A DNA stretch of 64,000 nt, taken from contig NZ_LXVY01000027.1 in assembly GCF_001650735.1 (NCBI RefSeq), forward strand, positions 62,001-126,000, written 5' to 3'. This DNA comes from Sphingomonas sp. TDK1. Its GTDB lineage: Bacteria > Pseudomonadota > Alphaproteobacteria > Sphingomonadales > Sphingomonadaceae. Position 1 is the stretch's first letter; each line of letters starts with the position of its first letter. Positions 15,896-24,896 of the stretch are shown one piece after another. The translations under genes and the position numbers were made by a program. The notes below the pieces were generated by a model that was not told the origin of the DNA, made no database searches, and saw only the letters and a program-made list of their open reading frames with translations.

Positions 15896-18521
15896 TCGTG
15901 AAGTCCTCACGGTGAGCGCTCTTGTGCGAGCATGCGTGGTAGCGCTTGCGGGATTGCTGCTCGTTCTTGCTGCATTGTACATCGGTGCCTGGCGGGATGA
16001 CTATCAACGTGCCGTAGCGGAGCAGTGGCAAAGCCATACCATTTCTACCGTCCGGCAAACGCGACTCCTGGCCTCCGCGATGGAGCGGGCTGAATCCGCG
16101 CAACGTGCGCTGCTGTTGACCGGGCAACGGGAGGATGCCGAGCAGTATCGCCTCGCCGTCCAGCGCGTGCCGCTGCTTATTGAAAGGCTGGCGGCACTAA
16201 CCTCCGATAATGCCTCACAGCGGAGCAACATCCTCGTTCTGCGGCAGGCCGCCGAGGCGAAGTTGGCCATCATGGCAAAGCTGGTCGCGCTTGCCGAAAG
16301 GGGTCATCGAGACGAGGCCGTCATGTTGCTGCGGACGGGCGTCGGCCGGGACCGGATGACCGCGGTTCAAACGGTAATCGCGCGGATGGCCGGCGAAGAG
16401 GAGCGCCTGCTTTCCCAGCGTGCGGATATGGCCGAGCGAATGCATGCACGAGCGCAGCACATGCTGTGGGGGGCGTTGGGGCTGGGTGTGTTGCTGATCC
16501 TGGTGTCCGGGCTTCTGGCCGTGACCAGCGTGCGTACGGCCGCGCAGGCGGCAAGCGCCGTGGGGCTTCGCGAGCGCGGCCGACAACAGGAGCGGGTGGC
16601 CGCCCTCGGTCGCGAGGCTCTGTCCGCCACGGATTTTCAGCGGTTCGCCAAGAGCGCCATGGCCGCCTTGACGGAGAACCTGGGTGCGCACGCGGCGCTG
16701 CTTGTTCGCCAGGACGCTGGCCGCTCGGGCATGATCGCGGTCGGTCTGGACGACGCAGAGGCGGAGGATCTGTCACTGCAGCTCGCTGACCTGCCCCTGG
16801 CAAACGATTCCGTCCATATGGAGGATCGATCGGGCAAGCCTGTCCTGCTCGTCCCCATCGCCGGCGCCGAAGGGCGCTTCGGCGTGATTGCCCTACCGCA
16901 TGGCAGCGGGAAGCCCTTCTCGCAGAACGACATGCCATTCGTGCTCGCCATCGGCAATCTCATTGCCGCGGCAGCGCAACGCGACGCGGACCGCCAGGCG
17001 CTTCTGGATTCGCTCCATCATGCGGACGCCGTCTACCAAGCCTATTTTGAGAATACCGCCGAGGCATTGTTCGTCGTGGGCGTGGATCCTGACGGCGAGT
17101 TTCGCATCTTGGGCGCCAATCCAGTCTATGAGGCTACGACCGGCCGCAGAATGCGTGAATTTGTGGGCCAACCCCTACAGGCATGGTTGCCACCGACTAT
17201 CCTCAACGCTGTTCGCGCCAATCTTCAGCATTGCTGCGATACCGGGAGGCCCTATCGGCTGGAGGAAGCGCTTGTTGTCGATGGCGGGATGCGCATCTGG
17301 GACACGGTGTTGGTGCCGGTGTTCGATCGCCCGACCGAGGGCGCCGAAGGCCGCGTGTTCCGCATCGTCGGATCGGGGCGTGACATCACCGATCAACGGC
17401 TGGCGCAGGACCGGTTGCGCCATGCCCAGAAGATGGAAGCGTTGGGGCAGCTGACCGGGGGTGTCGCGCACGACGTCAACAATCTGCTCACCCCGATCGT
17501 CGGAGGGCTGGATCTGTTGCGAAGGCGCATATCGGATGACCGCGGCTTGCGGCTGATCGACGGTGCTTTGGCGTCAGCGCAGCGTGTGCAGATGCTGGTG
17601 CAGCGCATGCTGGGCTTCGCTCGTCGTCAGCATCTCCAGCCACAGCCAGTGGACGTCGGGAACTTGATCGACAGCATGCTTGAGCTGCTGTCTCGATCGG
17701 TAGGACCGCAGGTGCAGGTGCTGCGAGAGATTCCATCCGGTCTGCCCCCGGCCCTGGTAGACCCTAATCAGCTCGAACTTGCCTTGCTCAACCTCAGCGT
17801 GAACGCGCGCGATGCGATGCCGGAGGGCGGTACGCTGACGATCGATGTCGCACTGGTGCACGTCGACGCGGAGGCCGGCGGGGAGCTGGCTCCCGGGCAA
17901 TATCTCCGCCTGAGCGTGACGGATACCGGGCTCGGCATGGATGCCGCGACGCTTGCGCGCGCGAGCGAACCCTTCTTCACCACCAAGGCCGTCGGCCATG
18001 GTACGGGGCTGGGCCTTTCCCTCGTCCACGGTCTTGCCGAACAGTCGGGTGGACGCTTTCTGCTCACAAGTACGCCGGGCGTCGGTACGCGTGCCGAACT
18101 GATGCTGCCGGCGACCGAAGCCCGTGCGTCGGCTGCCGTTCCGCAAGGCCCCGGCCAGAATGCCGAGATGCGTCCCGCCCGCATCCTGCTGGTCGACGAC
18201 GAAGACCTTGTGCGATCGACCGCTGCGGAGTCGCTCCGCGAGCTCGGTCACCAGATCATCGAAGCCAATAGTGGCCCCGCCGCCTTGGAAACCATCCGTG
18301 GGTCCGCTGCGATCGACCTGCTCGTCACCGATCACATGATGCCGGGAATGACCGGCGAGCAGCTTGCCCTTAAGATGCGGGAGCATCAGCCGGATCTGCC
18401 GGTTCTGCTCGTGACCGGCTATGCCAATCTCGCCAGCTCCGAGACGAAGAATCTCACTATCCTGCTCAAGCCTTTCAGACCCGCGGAACTGGGGCGCAAG
18501 GTGGCCGAGCTGCTCGCATGA
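15885..18521 (+). CDS. Hybrid sensor histidine kinase/response regulator (CHASE3-GAF-PAS-HisKA-HATPase-REC)
   Basis: Up to 878 residues. A first membrane helix lies at about 13-33, followed by a periplasmic CHASE3-like helical domain (about 35-190), a second membrane helix (about 193-215), a GAF-like region (about 240-370) and a PAS domain (about 385-505). The HisKA box is GGVAHDVNNLLTPI, the N-box NLSVNARDAMPEGG, and G-boxes DTGLGMD and GTGLGLSLV. A C-terminal receiver has LLVDDED and the phospho-acceptor Asp in LLVTDHMMPG. The start is uncertain: TTG 15885, GTG 15912 and GTG 15924 are in frame, none with a good ribosome binding site. GTG 15912 would put the first helix right at the N-terminus. 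Confidence 0.88.
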   Translation: MSGDREVLTVSALVRACVVALAGLLLVLAALYIGAWRDDYQRAVAEQWQSHTISTVRQTRLLASAMERAESAQRALLLTGQREDAEQYRLAVQRVPLLIERLAALTSDNASQRSNILVLRQAAEAKLAIMAKLVALAERGHRDEAVMLLRTGVGRDRMTAVQTVIARMAGEEERLLSQRADMAERMHARAQHMLWGALGLGVLLILVSGLLAVTSVRTAAQAASAVGLRERGRQQERVAALGREALSATDFQRFAKSAMAALTENLGAHAALLVRQDAGRSGMIAVGLDDAEAEDLSLQLADLPLANDSVHMEDRSGKPVLLVPIAGAEGRFGVIALPHGSGKPFSQNDMPFVLAIGNLIAAAAQRDADRQALLDSLHHADAVYQAYFENTAEALFVVGVDPDGEFRILGANPVYEATTGRRMREFVGQPLQAWLPPTILNAVRANLQHCCDTGRPYRLEEALVVDGGMRIWDTVLVPVFDRPTEGAEGRVFRIVGSGRDITDQRLAQDRLRHAQKMEALGQLTGGVAHDVNNLLTPIVGGLDLLRRRISDDRGLRLIDGALASAQRVQMLVQRMLGFARRQHLQPQPVDVGNLIDSMLELLSRSVGPQVQVLREIPSGLPPALVDPNQLELALLNLSVNARDAMPEGGTLTIDVALVHVDAEAGGELAPGQYLRLSVTDTGLGMDAATLARASEPFFTTKAVGHGTGLGLSLVHGLAEQSGGRFLLTSTPGVGTRAELMLPATEARASAAVPQGPGQNAEMRPARILLVDDEDLVRSTAAESLRELGHQIIEANSGPAALETIRGSAAIDLLVTDHMMPGMTGEQLALKMREHQPDLPVLLVTGYANLASSETKNLTILLKPFRPAELGRKVAELLA

Positions 18522-18532
18522 CCTGACAGCCT

Positions 18533-19087
18533 TCAGGCGCCGGTTTGCAGCGCCAGCCTAGCTTCCTCGGTGACGGCGTAGACAGCGTGGCGCTGGGCAC
18601 CACGATTGTGATGGTCGACCCGGAACCCCTGATAATGCCGCCGAACCAGACCGGCGCGTACCAGCTCCGACACCGCCCGGCTGACATTGGTGCGGCCGGA
18701 CAGGCGGATGCGGTGCTGGACTTCGGCCTCGATCGCGCGCTCCGCTGCTTCCGGGTCCACGGGCAGTGCCCCCGCCTTTTCCAGATCCGCACGGGCGCGC
18801 GCCGCGAGACTCTTGCGCCGGGGATCGCGCCTAGCGACAGGCGTCAGTGCATCGCTCAGCCAATCCCGCACCGAAACGCGATGGCCGTTGCGCTCGATCC
18901 AGGGGCCTGCCCAGCCGGTGCGGTCGCTCGCCTGGGCGATCAGCTGCAGGACCATGAAGCTGTAGCGGGGGCGCTCGCATGTTTCGCTGAGCCGATTCAG
19001 CACTGCCGGCAAATCCAGCTGAGGGGCGGGGGGAGCAGCTTCCGGCACGACGCGGGCGGCGGCGGCGAAGAGATCTGGCTGGAACAT
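18533..19087 (-). CDS. Uncharacterised protein with a winged-helix-like C-terminus
   Basis: A 184-residue protein that I do not recognise. The N-terminal third is Pro/Ala rich. The C-terminal half (about 110-184) reads like a winged helix: a helix RAIEAEVQHRIRLSG, a recognition-like helix TNVSRAVSELVRAGLVRRHY, and a beta wing FRVDHHNRGAQRHAVYAV. The gene ends 12 bases from the convergent kinase stop. An array of TGGCACTTTRCC repeats lies 72-136 bases upstream of its start, which would suit a repressor that controls itself. Regulation or a replication role is only inference. Confidence 0.6.
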   Translation of the reverse strand: MFQPDLFAAAARVVPEAAPPAPQLDLPAVLNRLSETCERPRYSFMVLQLIAQASDRTGWAGPWIERNGHRVSVRDWLSDALTPVARRDPRRKSLAARARADLEKAGALPVDPEAAERAIEAEVQHRIRLSGRTNVSRAVSELVRAGLVRRHYQGFRVDHHNRGAQRHAVYAVTEEARLALQTGA

Positions 19088-19158
19088 AGCAGGAATCTAA
19101 GCACGTCGCGACTCGCCTGTGAATCCCTTGTTTTTCGCGATGGCCAGTTGGACCAGCC

Positions 19159-19223
19159 ATGGCACTTTGCCGCGCCAGGGAGGACCACCGCTGGTGGCAC
19201 TTTACCCGGTGGTAAAGTGCCAC
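19159..19223. repeat. Three-copy TGGCACTTTRCC repeat array, including a perfect 13-base inverted repeat
   Basis: ATGGCACTTTGCC is at 19159-19171. GTGGCACTTTACC follows 35 bases later at 19194-19206, and its exact reverse complement GGTAAAGTGCCAC is at 19211-19223, separated by CGGT. There is no T tract after the hairpin, so a terminator is unlikely. Two direct copies and one inverted copy between divergent genes look like protein-binding sites, operators or iterons, for the 18533-19087 product or another regulator. Confidence 0.7.
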
Positions 19224-19396
19224 GAACGGCAGGCAGCGGCGGGCTAGGCGGGGGGGCCTCGAAGCGTTAGGGTCGGGCACGGCACGCAGACAGCAATGGC
19301 AGGCGGGTCGCCCCGCAATTTCGACGAGCCACGCCCTTGACCGACCGCAACCCTGCCTCCGCTACATTGACCGCGCCTACCAGAGCCTTCACCGCC

Positions 19397-20338
19397 ATGC
19401 CGTCCGACACGCGAGCAGCGATCGGGTTTTCGGGTGGACAGGTTCGGGGTGCGGTGCTTTGTGCAGTCGCCGCCTGCGCCTTGCTGCTATGGACGGCCGG
19501 ACTGACAATCGATCCACTCGCGCATAGCAACATCCCCTATTATGCGATCCTCGCAACTGCCCCCCTGCTGCGACTCTGGTGCCTGCGGGATGGTCGGCGA
19601 TGGGGAGTCATACTTGCCCAGGTGGTGGAATATTATACGCTGTTCATGGGCATGGCCCTTATCGGCGCGGTGAGTTCCTACCCGGTGGCGGCGATGAGCG
19701 AGGGATTCGCCGATGCAGGCCTGCAGCGGGTGGACGAGCTGCTACAGTTCGATTGGCTCGCCTGGTACCGGACCGTCGCCGCGCATCGTTCGCTCCAGCT
19801 GCTCGGCATCGCCGCCTATCAGAGCATCTTTCTCACGCCGGCATTGTTGCTGGGCTGGTTCGCCGTGACCGGGCAGCGCCGCGAGGCCCATCGTTTCCTG
19901 GCCGCCTTCGCGATCGCTGCGGTGATAACGCTGTCCATCTATAGCCAGATGCCGGCGGTAGGGCCCTTTTCCTATCTCTGGCATGGGCCGATCCCCTATA
20001 TGCCGGTCAGTGAATTGTGGCAGCCGGACATCATTCCTGCACTGCGGGACCATAGTCTCACGGTCGTCGATGTCGGACAGTTGCGCGGGCTGGTCTCGGC
20101 GCCGAGCTTCCACGCCGCCTCCGCGACGCTCTACATTGCCGCGGCCCAGCGTTGCGGCCCGCTGCGCTGGTGGCTGACCGCCATCGCATCCGCAATGCTG
20201 CTTTCCACGCCGGTAGAGGGCACGCATTACCTTATCGACCTCATCCTCGGCGCCGGCGTGGCGTTGGTCGCGTGGTTTTTGGCCACGCTGCTGATTCGAT
20301 GGCGCGTTCGGAAGGTCGAGAAGGATGTGTGCGCGTAA
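19397..20338 (+). CDS. PAP2-superfamily membrane protein (inositol-phosphotransferase-like)
   Basis: A 313-residue integral membrane protein with about six hydrophobic segments. The PAP2 signature motifs are present as SAPSFHAAS (phosphatase motif 2 histidine) and STPVEGTHYLIDLILG (motif 3 histidine and aspartate). This pattern fits the PAP2_3/Aur1-Ipt1-like branch, which acts on lipid phosphates or transfers phospho-head groups; sphingomonads make sphingolipids, which would be a suitable substrate class. The start at ATG 19397 is preferred over the in-frame TTG 19337, which would add an unstructured 20-residue tail. Confidence 0.8.
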   Translation: MPSDTRAAIGFSGGQVRGAVLCAVAACALLLWTAGLTIDPLAHSNIPYYAILATAPLLRLWCLRDGRRWGVILAQVVEYYTLFMGMALIGAVSSYPVAAMSEGFADAGLQRVDELLQFDWLAWYRTVAAHRSLQLLGIAAYQSIFLTPALLLGWFAVTGQRREAHRFLAAFAIAAVITLSIYSQMPAVGPFSYLWHGPIPYMPVSELWQPDIIPALRDHSLTVVDVGQLRGLVSAPSFHAASATLYIAAAQRCGPLRWWLTAIASAMLLSTPVEGTHYLIDLILGAGVALVAWFLATLLIRWRVRKVEKDVCA

Positions 20339-20438
20339 TGTCGGTCCTGCGCGGCGAGCGTGGCGGGCACATTCCAGGGGCGTCGGGTCCTGCCGCGGCG
20401 GCACCTGAAGCGCAGGGGCCGGCCTCCCGCCTTACGGG

Positions 20439-20792
20439 TCAGTCGCCCAGGACAGTCTCCACCGCCGCACGGAGGGCGCTCGGCGAACAAGGCTTCGAGC
20501 AAACGACTGCCTGCGGATAGCGCCCACGAAGCGACGTCGCGTCGGCATGGCCGGAATGAAAGATGATTGGCACGCCGGCGTCGCGCAGCACGTCTGCGGC
20601 CGGGAACACTTCACCGTCCGTCAGCCGCACGTCGAGGATCGCGCAACCGGGCAGATGCTGAGCGACTGCCTCCAGCGCTTCGGCCACCGAGACATAAGGC
20701 CCATCGACCGCGAAACCGGCTTCTTCCACCACGTCCTGAACGTCCAGTGCCACGAACAGCTCATCCTCGATGAGCATCACCGTCTTCGTCAT
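20439..20792 (-). CDS. Single-domain response regulator
   Basis: A 117-residue receiver domain with nothing attached. The acidic pair is in MLIEDEL, the phospho-acceptor is the Asp in CAILDVRL, a conserved Ser is in IIFHSGH, and the Lys is in CSKPC. The start at ATG 20792 (MTKTVMLIEDE) lies inside the end of the upstream kinase gene (32-base overlap), so the two are coupled. It is the probable phosphate acceptor of the HWE kinase; stand-alone receivers of this kind often take part in phosphorelays or feed into PhyR/general stress signalling in alphaproteobacteria. Confidence 0.9.
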   Translation of the reverse strand: MTKTVMLIEDELFVALDVQDVVEEAGFAVDGPYVSVAEALEAVAQHLPGCAILDVRLTDGEVFPAADVLRDAGVPIIFHSGHADATSLRGRYPQAVVCSKPCSPSALRAAVETVLGD

Positions 20793-23700
20793 TCGCAAGC
20801 ACTTTCGCCGGCAGTTGCATACGGATGGCGAAGACATGATCCTCCACCGACCGGGTTACCGTAACGCCGAGCTGGCGGGACGAGGTCTGCACCAGGATCG
20901 TGCCGAAACCGGTTCCCGACGCCGCTGATACGGGCCGATCCCCGGACTCGCGCCAATCGAGGCGGAGACCATCAGCGACAAATTCCCAAGCGACGGAAAG
21001 TTCCCCGTCGTTCGGTCCAAGCGCGCCGTATTTCACCGAATTCGTCGCCCATTCGTGGAGCATCAACGCGAGCGGCGACAAGCAGGTCCGATGAATTTTG
21101 ACAGCGGGGCCCTGGATGCTGACGGTTGCATGGTCGCGATAGGGCGCCAGCGTCGTCTCGACCAGCTCGGCAAGGTCAATCGACTGCAAGGCGCCGGCGG
21201 GGGCGGCAAGCGAATGGGCACGGCCCAGCGCGGCGATCCGCTCGCGCATGTCGTTGGCGAAGCGGATCACGTCGTCATGGCTGCGGGCACCGGCTGAGAT
21301 CATGCCGCTGACGATCGCGAACAGGTTCTTTACCCGGTGGTTCATCTCGCGCAGCATCAGCTCGCGCGTCTCGGCGAGCTTGTATTCCGGCGTAATGTCG
21401 ATCGATACGCCAACCAGCCGGCGCGGACCCGCATCGTCCACCCGCCGCCCGAACGTCTTGATCCGGCGCACGTTGTCGCCATCAACAATACGGTAGCTGA
21501 TCTCGAGGTCGCCGCCTTCGGCGATCACGCGGGCCAGCTGGGCTTCAAAGGAAGGCCGGTCCTCCGGGTGTATCCGGTCGAGCCGTGCCCCCGGATCGTT
21601 GAGCGCGATGCCGGCCGGGATGCCGAGCACGTCACGGGCATAATCGTCGACGACTGTCTCACCGGTGTCGACGCGATATTCCCATACTGCGATGCCGCCG
21701 GCGCGGATCGCCATGTCGAGCCGCTCGCGCTCGGCGGCCAGCGCACGTTCGAGCGAGAGCGCATCGGTGATGTCGGTCAGCACCAGAGTCGCGCCGTCGG
21801 TGGTGCCGTTCTGCGCGCGATAGGGCAGGGTGCGCATCGACAGCGTGCGGCTACCGTCCTGGGTGGTCACCCGGCGTTGCAGCGGGCCTTCGCCGGCGAT
21901 GACCGCGCGGGCATCCGTCAGATAGTCGTTGCTCGCCAGTCGGCTGGCGACGTCCGCCAGTGGCCGCCCGCGGTCGCTCGGCTGGAGCGGGAACAGCGCG
22001 GTGGCCGCTTCGGTGAAGCTGCGAATGCGCATGTCGGCATCGAGCACCACCACCGCGAGATCGGTCGATTCGAAGAAGTTGCGCAAATCCGAATTGGCGA
22101 CGGTCAGCTGATCGACCTTGCCCTTCAGCTCGTCATTGACCGTGGAAAGCTCCTCGTTGGTTGACTGAAGCTCCTCGTTCATCGACATCATTTCTTCGTT
22201 GGAGCTCTTCAGCTCCTCGTTCGCGGTCTCCAGTTCCTCGACGGTGGTGCGCAGGCGGTGGCGGGTGACGCGCAGTTCGTCTTCGAGCGCATCGAGATGG
22301 TCGTCGCCGGCATCGAGCTCGGCGACATCCTCGTCGAGCGCGGGGCGGAACGGTGCGGTCTCGCGGAATACGAACAGCAGCGTGCCATCGGGCATCGGAT
22401 CGCAGACCACGTCGATCGTCTGGCTGCCATATTCGGACTCGACGGTGACGTCGCGCGCCACCACCCGCTTGCGGCGATCGCGACCGGCGCGGAGCAGCGG
22501 GCCCAGCACGTTGCGCAGGCCTGGGCGGGCAAGGCCGATCGCGCTCGATCCGCCGGTGCGGGTTACGGGAAAGTCGAAATAGCGGCCGAGCCGGCCATAG
22601 GCGGCAATAATCACGCCTTCCTGGTCGAGCACCAGGCTGGCGGGCGCATAGCGATCGATCAGCCGGCGGACCGCCGCGGTCTCCTCGGCGCCGACCCGGC
22701 CGGACTGGCGCTCGTGCCGGTCTTCGCGCGGGCTGCGGGCGCGCGAGCTCCCCGGCAGGTCGATCGGGTAATTGGGCGCGCCCGGCGAGCGTTGAAAGAT
22801 GCGTGCCTGGCCGTCGATCGCCGGGAACAGATGCTCGAAGCGGCCGATCGTCTCCGAGGGGCCGAGGAACAGATAGCCCTCGGGCCGGATCGCGTAATGG
22901 AGCAACGGCATCACCGATTGCTGCAGGCGATCGTCGAAATAGATCAGCAGGTTGCGGCACGAGACCAGGTCGATCCGCGAGAAGGGCGGGTCCTTGACCA
23001 GGCTGTGGTTGGAGAAGCGGATCATGTCGCGGATCTGCGGCACGATCTGGAACCGGTCGCTATGCGGCAGCGTGTACCGCTCGCGCATCGCAGGCGGCAG
23101 GTCGACCAGCGCGGACGCAGGATAGATGCCGTTGCGGGCGATCTGGAGCATCTGCTCGTCGATGTCGGTCGCGAAGATCTGCACGCCGGTAGAGGGCAGC
23201 GCGAGCTTGCGTGCCGCCTCGGCGAACAGCATCGCGATGCTGTAGGACTCCTCCCCAGACGAGCAGCCGGGGATCCAGACGCGGATATCCTCCTCGCCGG
23301 TCCAGCTGCGCATCAGCGGCTCGATTACCTGGGTGCGCAGCCGATCGAACAGGTCGGCGTCGCGGAAGAAGCGGGTGACGTTGATCAGCAGGTCGCGGAA
23401 CAGCGCCTCGCATTCGTCCGCGTCGGACTTGGCGCGGGCGAGATAGGCGCGGCCGCTCGTCATGCCGAGCACGTGCATCCGCCGTTCGATCCGTCGGACC
23501 AGCGTGGTGCGCTTGTAGCCCGAGAAGTCGTGGCCGACGGCGGTACGCAGCACCTTGCACAACTCGTCGACATGATCGGCGACCAGCGAGGCCTCTTCCT
23601 TCTGTTCCTCGTCGCCGCTGCGGTGGAAGAAGGCGTGGAGGCAGTCCAGCATCTGGCCGGGCGCCTTGACGAAATCGACCAGCCCCGTGCCCACCGCCGA

Positions 23701-24207
23701 GAGCGGCATGCCGTCATAGCGCGCGCTCTCCGGCGCCTGCACCAGGCAGACGCCGCCATGTTCCTTCACCGCGCGCAGTCCGATCGTGCCGTCGGCGCCG
23801 GTACCCGAGAGGATCACGCAGGCGGCGTTGCCCTGCTGGTCGGCAGCGAGCGAGAGGAAGAAGTCGTCGATCGGGCGGCGAAGCCCGCGCGGCTGGGCGA
23901 AATCGGTCAGCTCCAGCGTGCCACCGCGAATGGCGAGGCCGTGGCCGGGCGGGATGATATAGACCTTGTCCGCCTCGATCCGCTCGCCGCCCTCGCACTG
24001 GAGCACTTCGAGATTGGTCTGCCGGTCGAGCAGCTGCGCCAGCATGCTCTCATGGTTGGGGTCGAGATGCTGGACGATCACGAACGCCATGCCGGTTGGC
24101 GCGCGGGCGGGCGCGAGCATCTCGCGCAGCGCTTCCAGCCCGCCAGCCGAAGCGCCGATGCCCACGACTGGTAGCGTGGTGGCCTTGGCGTCGAACGGCG
24201 CGTTCAC
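20761..24207 (-). CDS. CheB-CheR-PAS-HWE histidine kinase fusion
   Basis: An 1148-residue cytoplasmic protein. The CheB methylesterase domain (about 12-190) keeps all catalytic positions: Ser in GASAGG, His in VQHLDPNH, Asp in SGTGADG. A CheR methyltransferase domain (about 205-470) has WIPGCSSGEESYSIAM, then a PAS-like segment follows. A coiled coil (about 655-705) is built from repeated NEEL units. Two more PAS domains (about 710-940) precede an HWE-type kinase core with REMNHRVKNLFAIV. Translation starts at GTG 24207, overlapping the LOV gene stop (GTGA). It has no chemoreceptor partner in the window, so the CheB/CheR part is probably a sensory or regulatory module. Confidence 0.93.
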   Translation of the reverse strand: MNAPFDAKATTLPVVGIGASAGGLEALREMLAPARAPTGMAFVIVQHLDPNHESMLAQLLDRQTNLEVLQCEGGERIEADKVYIIPPGHGLAIRGGTLELTDFAQPRGLRRPIDDFFLSLAADQQGNAACVILSGTGADGTIGLRAVKEHGGVCLVQAPESARYDGMPLSAVGTGLVDFVKAPGQMLDCLHAFFHRSGDEEQKEEASLVADHVDELCKVLRTAVGHDFSGYKRTTLVRRIERRMHVLGMTSGRAYLARAKSDADECEALFRDLLINVTRFFRDADLFDRLRTQVIEPLMRSWTGEEDIRVWIPGCSSGEESYSIAMLFAEAARKLALPSTGVQIFATDIDEQMLQIARNGIYPASALVDLPPAMRERYTLPHSDRFQIVPQIRDMIRFSNHSLVKDPPFSRIDLVSCRNLLIYFDDRLQQSVMPLLHYAIRPEGYLFLGPSETIGRFEHLFPAIDGQARIFQRSPGAPNYPIDLPGSSRARSPREDRHERQSGRVGAEETAAVRRLIDRYAPASLVLDQEGVIIAAYGRLGRYFDFPVTRTGGSSAIGLARPGLRNVLGPLLRAGRDRRKRVVARDVTVESEYGSQTIDVVCDPMPDGTLLFVFRETAPFRPALDEDVAELDAGDDHLDALEDELRVTRHRLRTTVEELETANEELKSSNEEMMSMNEELQSTNEELSTVNDELKGKVDQLTVANSDLRNFFESTDLAVVVLDADMRIRSFTEAATALFPLQPSDRGRPLADVASRLASNDYLTDARAVIAGEGPLQRRVTTQDGSRTLSMRTLPYRAQNGTTDGATLVLTDITDALSLERALAAERERLDMAIRAGGIAVWEYRVDTGETVVDDYARDVLGIPAGIALNDPGARLDRIHPEDRPSFEAQLARVIAEGGDLEISYRIVDGDNVRRIKTFGRRVDDAGPRRLVGVSIDITPEYKLAETRELMLREMNHRVKNLFAIVSGMISAGARSHDDVIRFANDMRERIAALGRAHSLAAPAGALQSIDLAELVETTLAPYRDHATVSIQGPAVKIHRTCLSPLALMLHEWATNSVKYGALGPNDGELSVAWEFVADGLRLDWRESGDRPVSAASGTGFGTILVQTSSRQLGVTVTRSVEDHVFAIRMQLPAKVLANDEDGDAHRG

Positions 24208-24761
24208 AGATAGCTGCTCGTATCGAGGTCAGAGAGCGTCATCTTGGCCTGGGCGATCGTCGCCGCGGTGTTGGCGATGGTGATCAGCGTGCCTTCTACC
24301 GCAATCCCGCTTTCGGCGACAACCGGCGCGAGTCGCGCAATCGTTTGCCCAAGCACATTGTCATATTCCGCGAGCCGCTCGGGTTGGGTTCGGCTGACGT
24401 CGAACTGTGAGGCGAAGATGTAGCGCACCTCGCCGGTCAGCGCGCGCAGCTTCGACATGTAGAGCAGGTTGACGAACGGCGTGCCGTCCTTGCGAAAATT
24501 GACGATGGCGGTGCGAACGCTGGTCTGCGCGTCGTCGTCGAGAAAGGCGTGGATGCGGGTGCGCGCTTCCCGGTTGTCGCTGTCGCCCTGGAGGAAGCGG
24601 CAATTCTTTCCGGCGATTTCGTTCGAGGCATAGCCGGTAAGGTCGCGAAATCGCTGGTTGGTGAGCAGCAATGGATGATCGCCGACCGCCTCGCCGAGCG
24701 AAAGGGCGACGGGCGAGCTCTCGAAATAATCGCGGAGCGCGGAGGGGAGGTGCGGGGTCAT
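24204..24761 (-). CDS. LOV-domain blue-light photosensor protein
   Basis: A 185-residue protein with one PAS domain of LOV type. The flavin-adduct motif GKNCRFLQGD has the photoactive Cys at residue 54, and downstream NFRKDGTPFVNLLYMSKL and YIFASQFDVS match the FMN-binding core strands. A helical tail of about 50 residues follows and could dimerise or contact the kinase. The start at ATG 24761 is preferred over ATG 24836, whose upstream sequence lacks a ribosome binding site. It is the first gene of a three-gene operon with the HWE kinase and receiver, so it is probably the light input to that system. Confidence 0.9.
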   Translation of the reverse strand: MTPHLPSALRDYFESSPVALSLGEAVGDHPLLLTNQRFRDLTGYASNEIAGKNCRFLQGDSDNREARTRIHAFLDDDAQTSVRTAIVNFRKDGTPFVNLLYMSKLRALTGEVRYIFASQFDVSRTQPERLAEYDNVLGQTIARLAPVVAESGIAVEGTLITIANTAATIAQAKMTLSDLDTSSYL

Positions 24762-24896
24762 GTCTGCTCGAGCCTCGGTAGGGAAGCAGAACGACCTGTC
24801 CCGGAAACTGATCCAGGATAGGCACGATTCAGACATGAAACAACCCGGCTATATCGATGGTGCGCCGCTAGCTGTTTGATTTCGCAGGCGTTCCAA

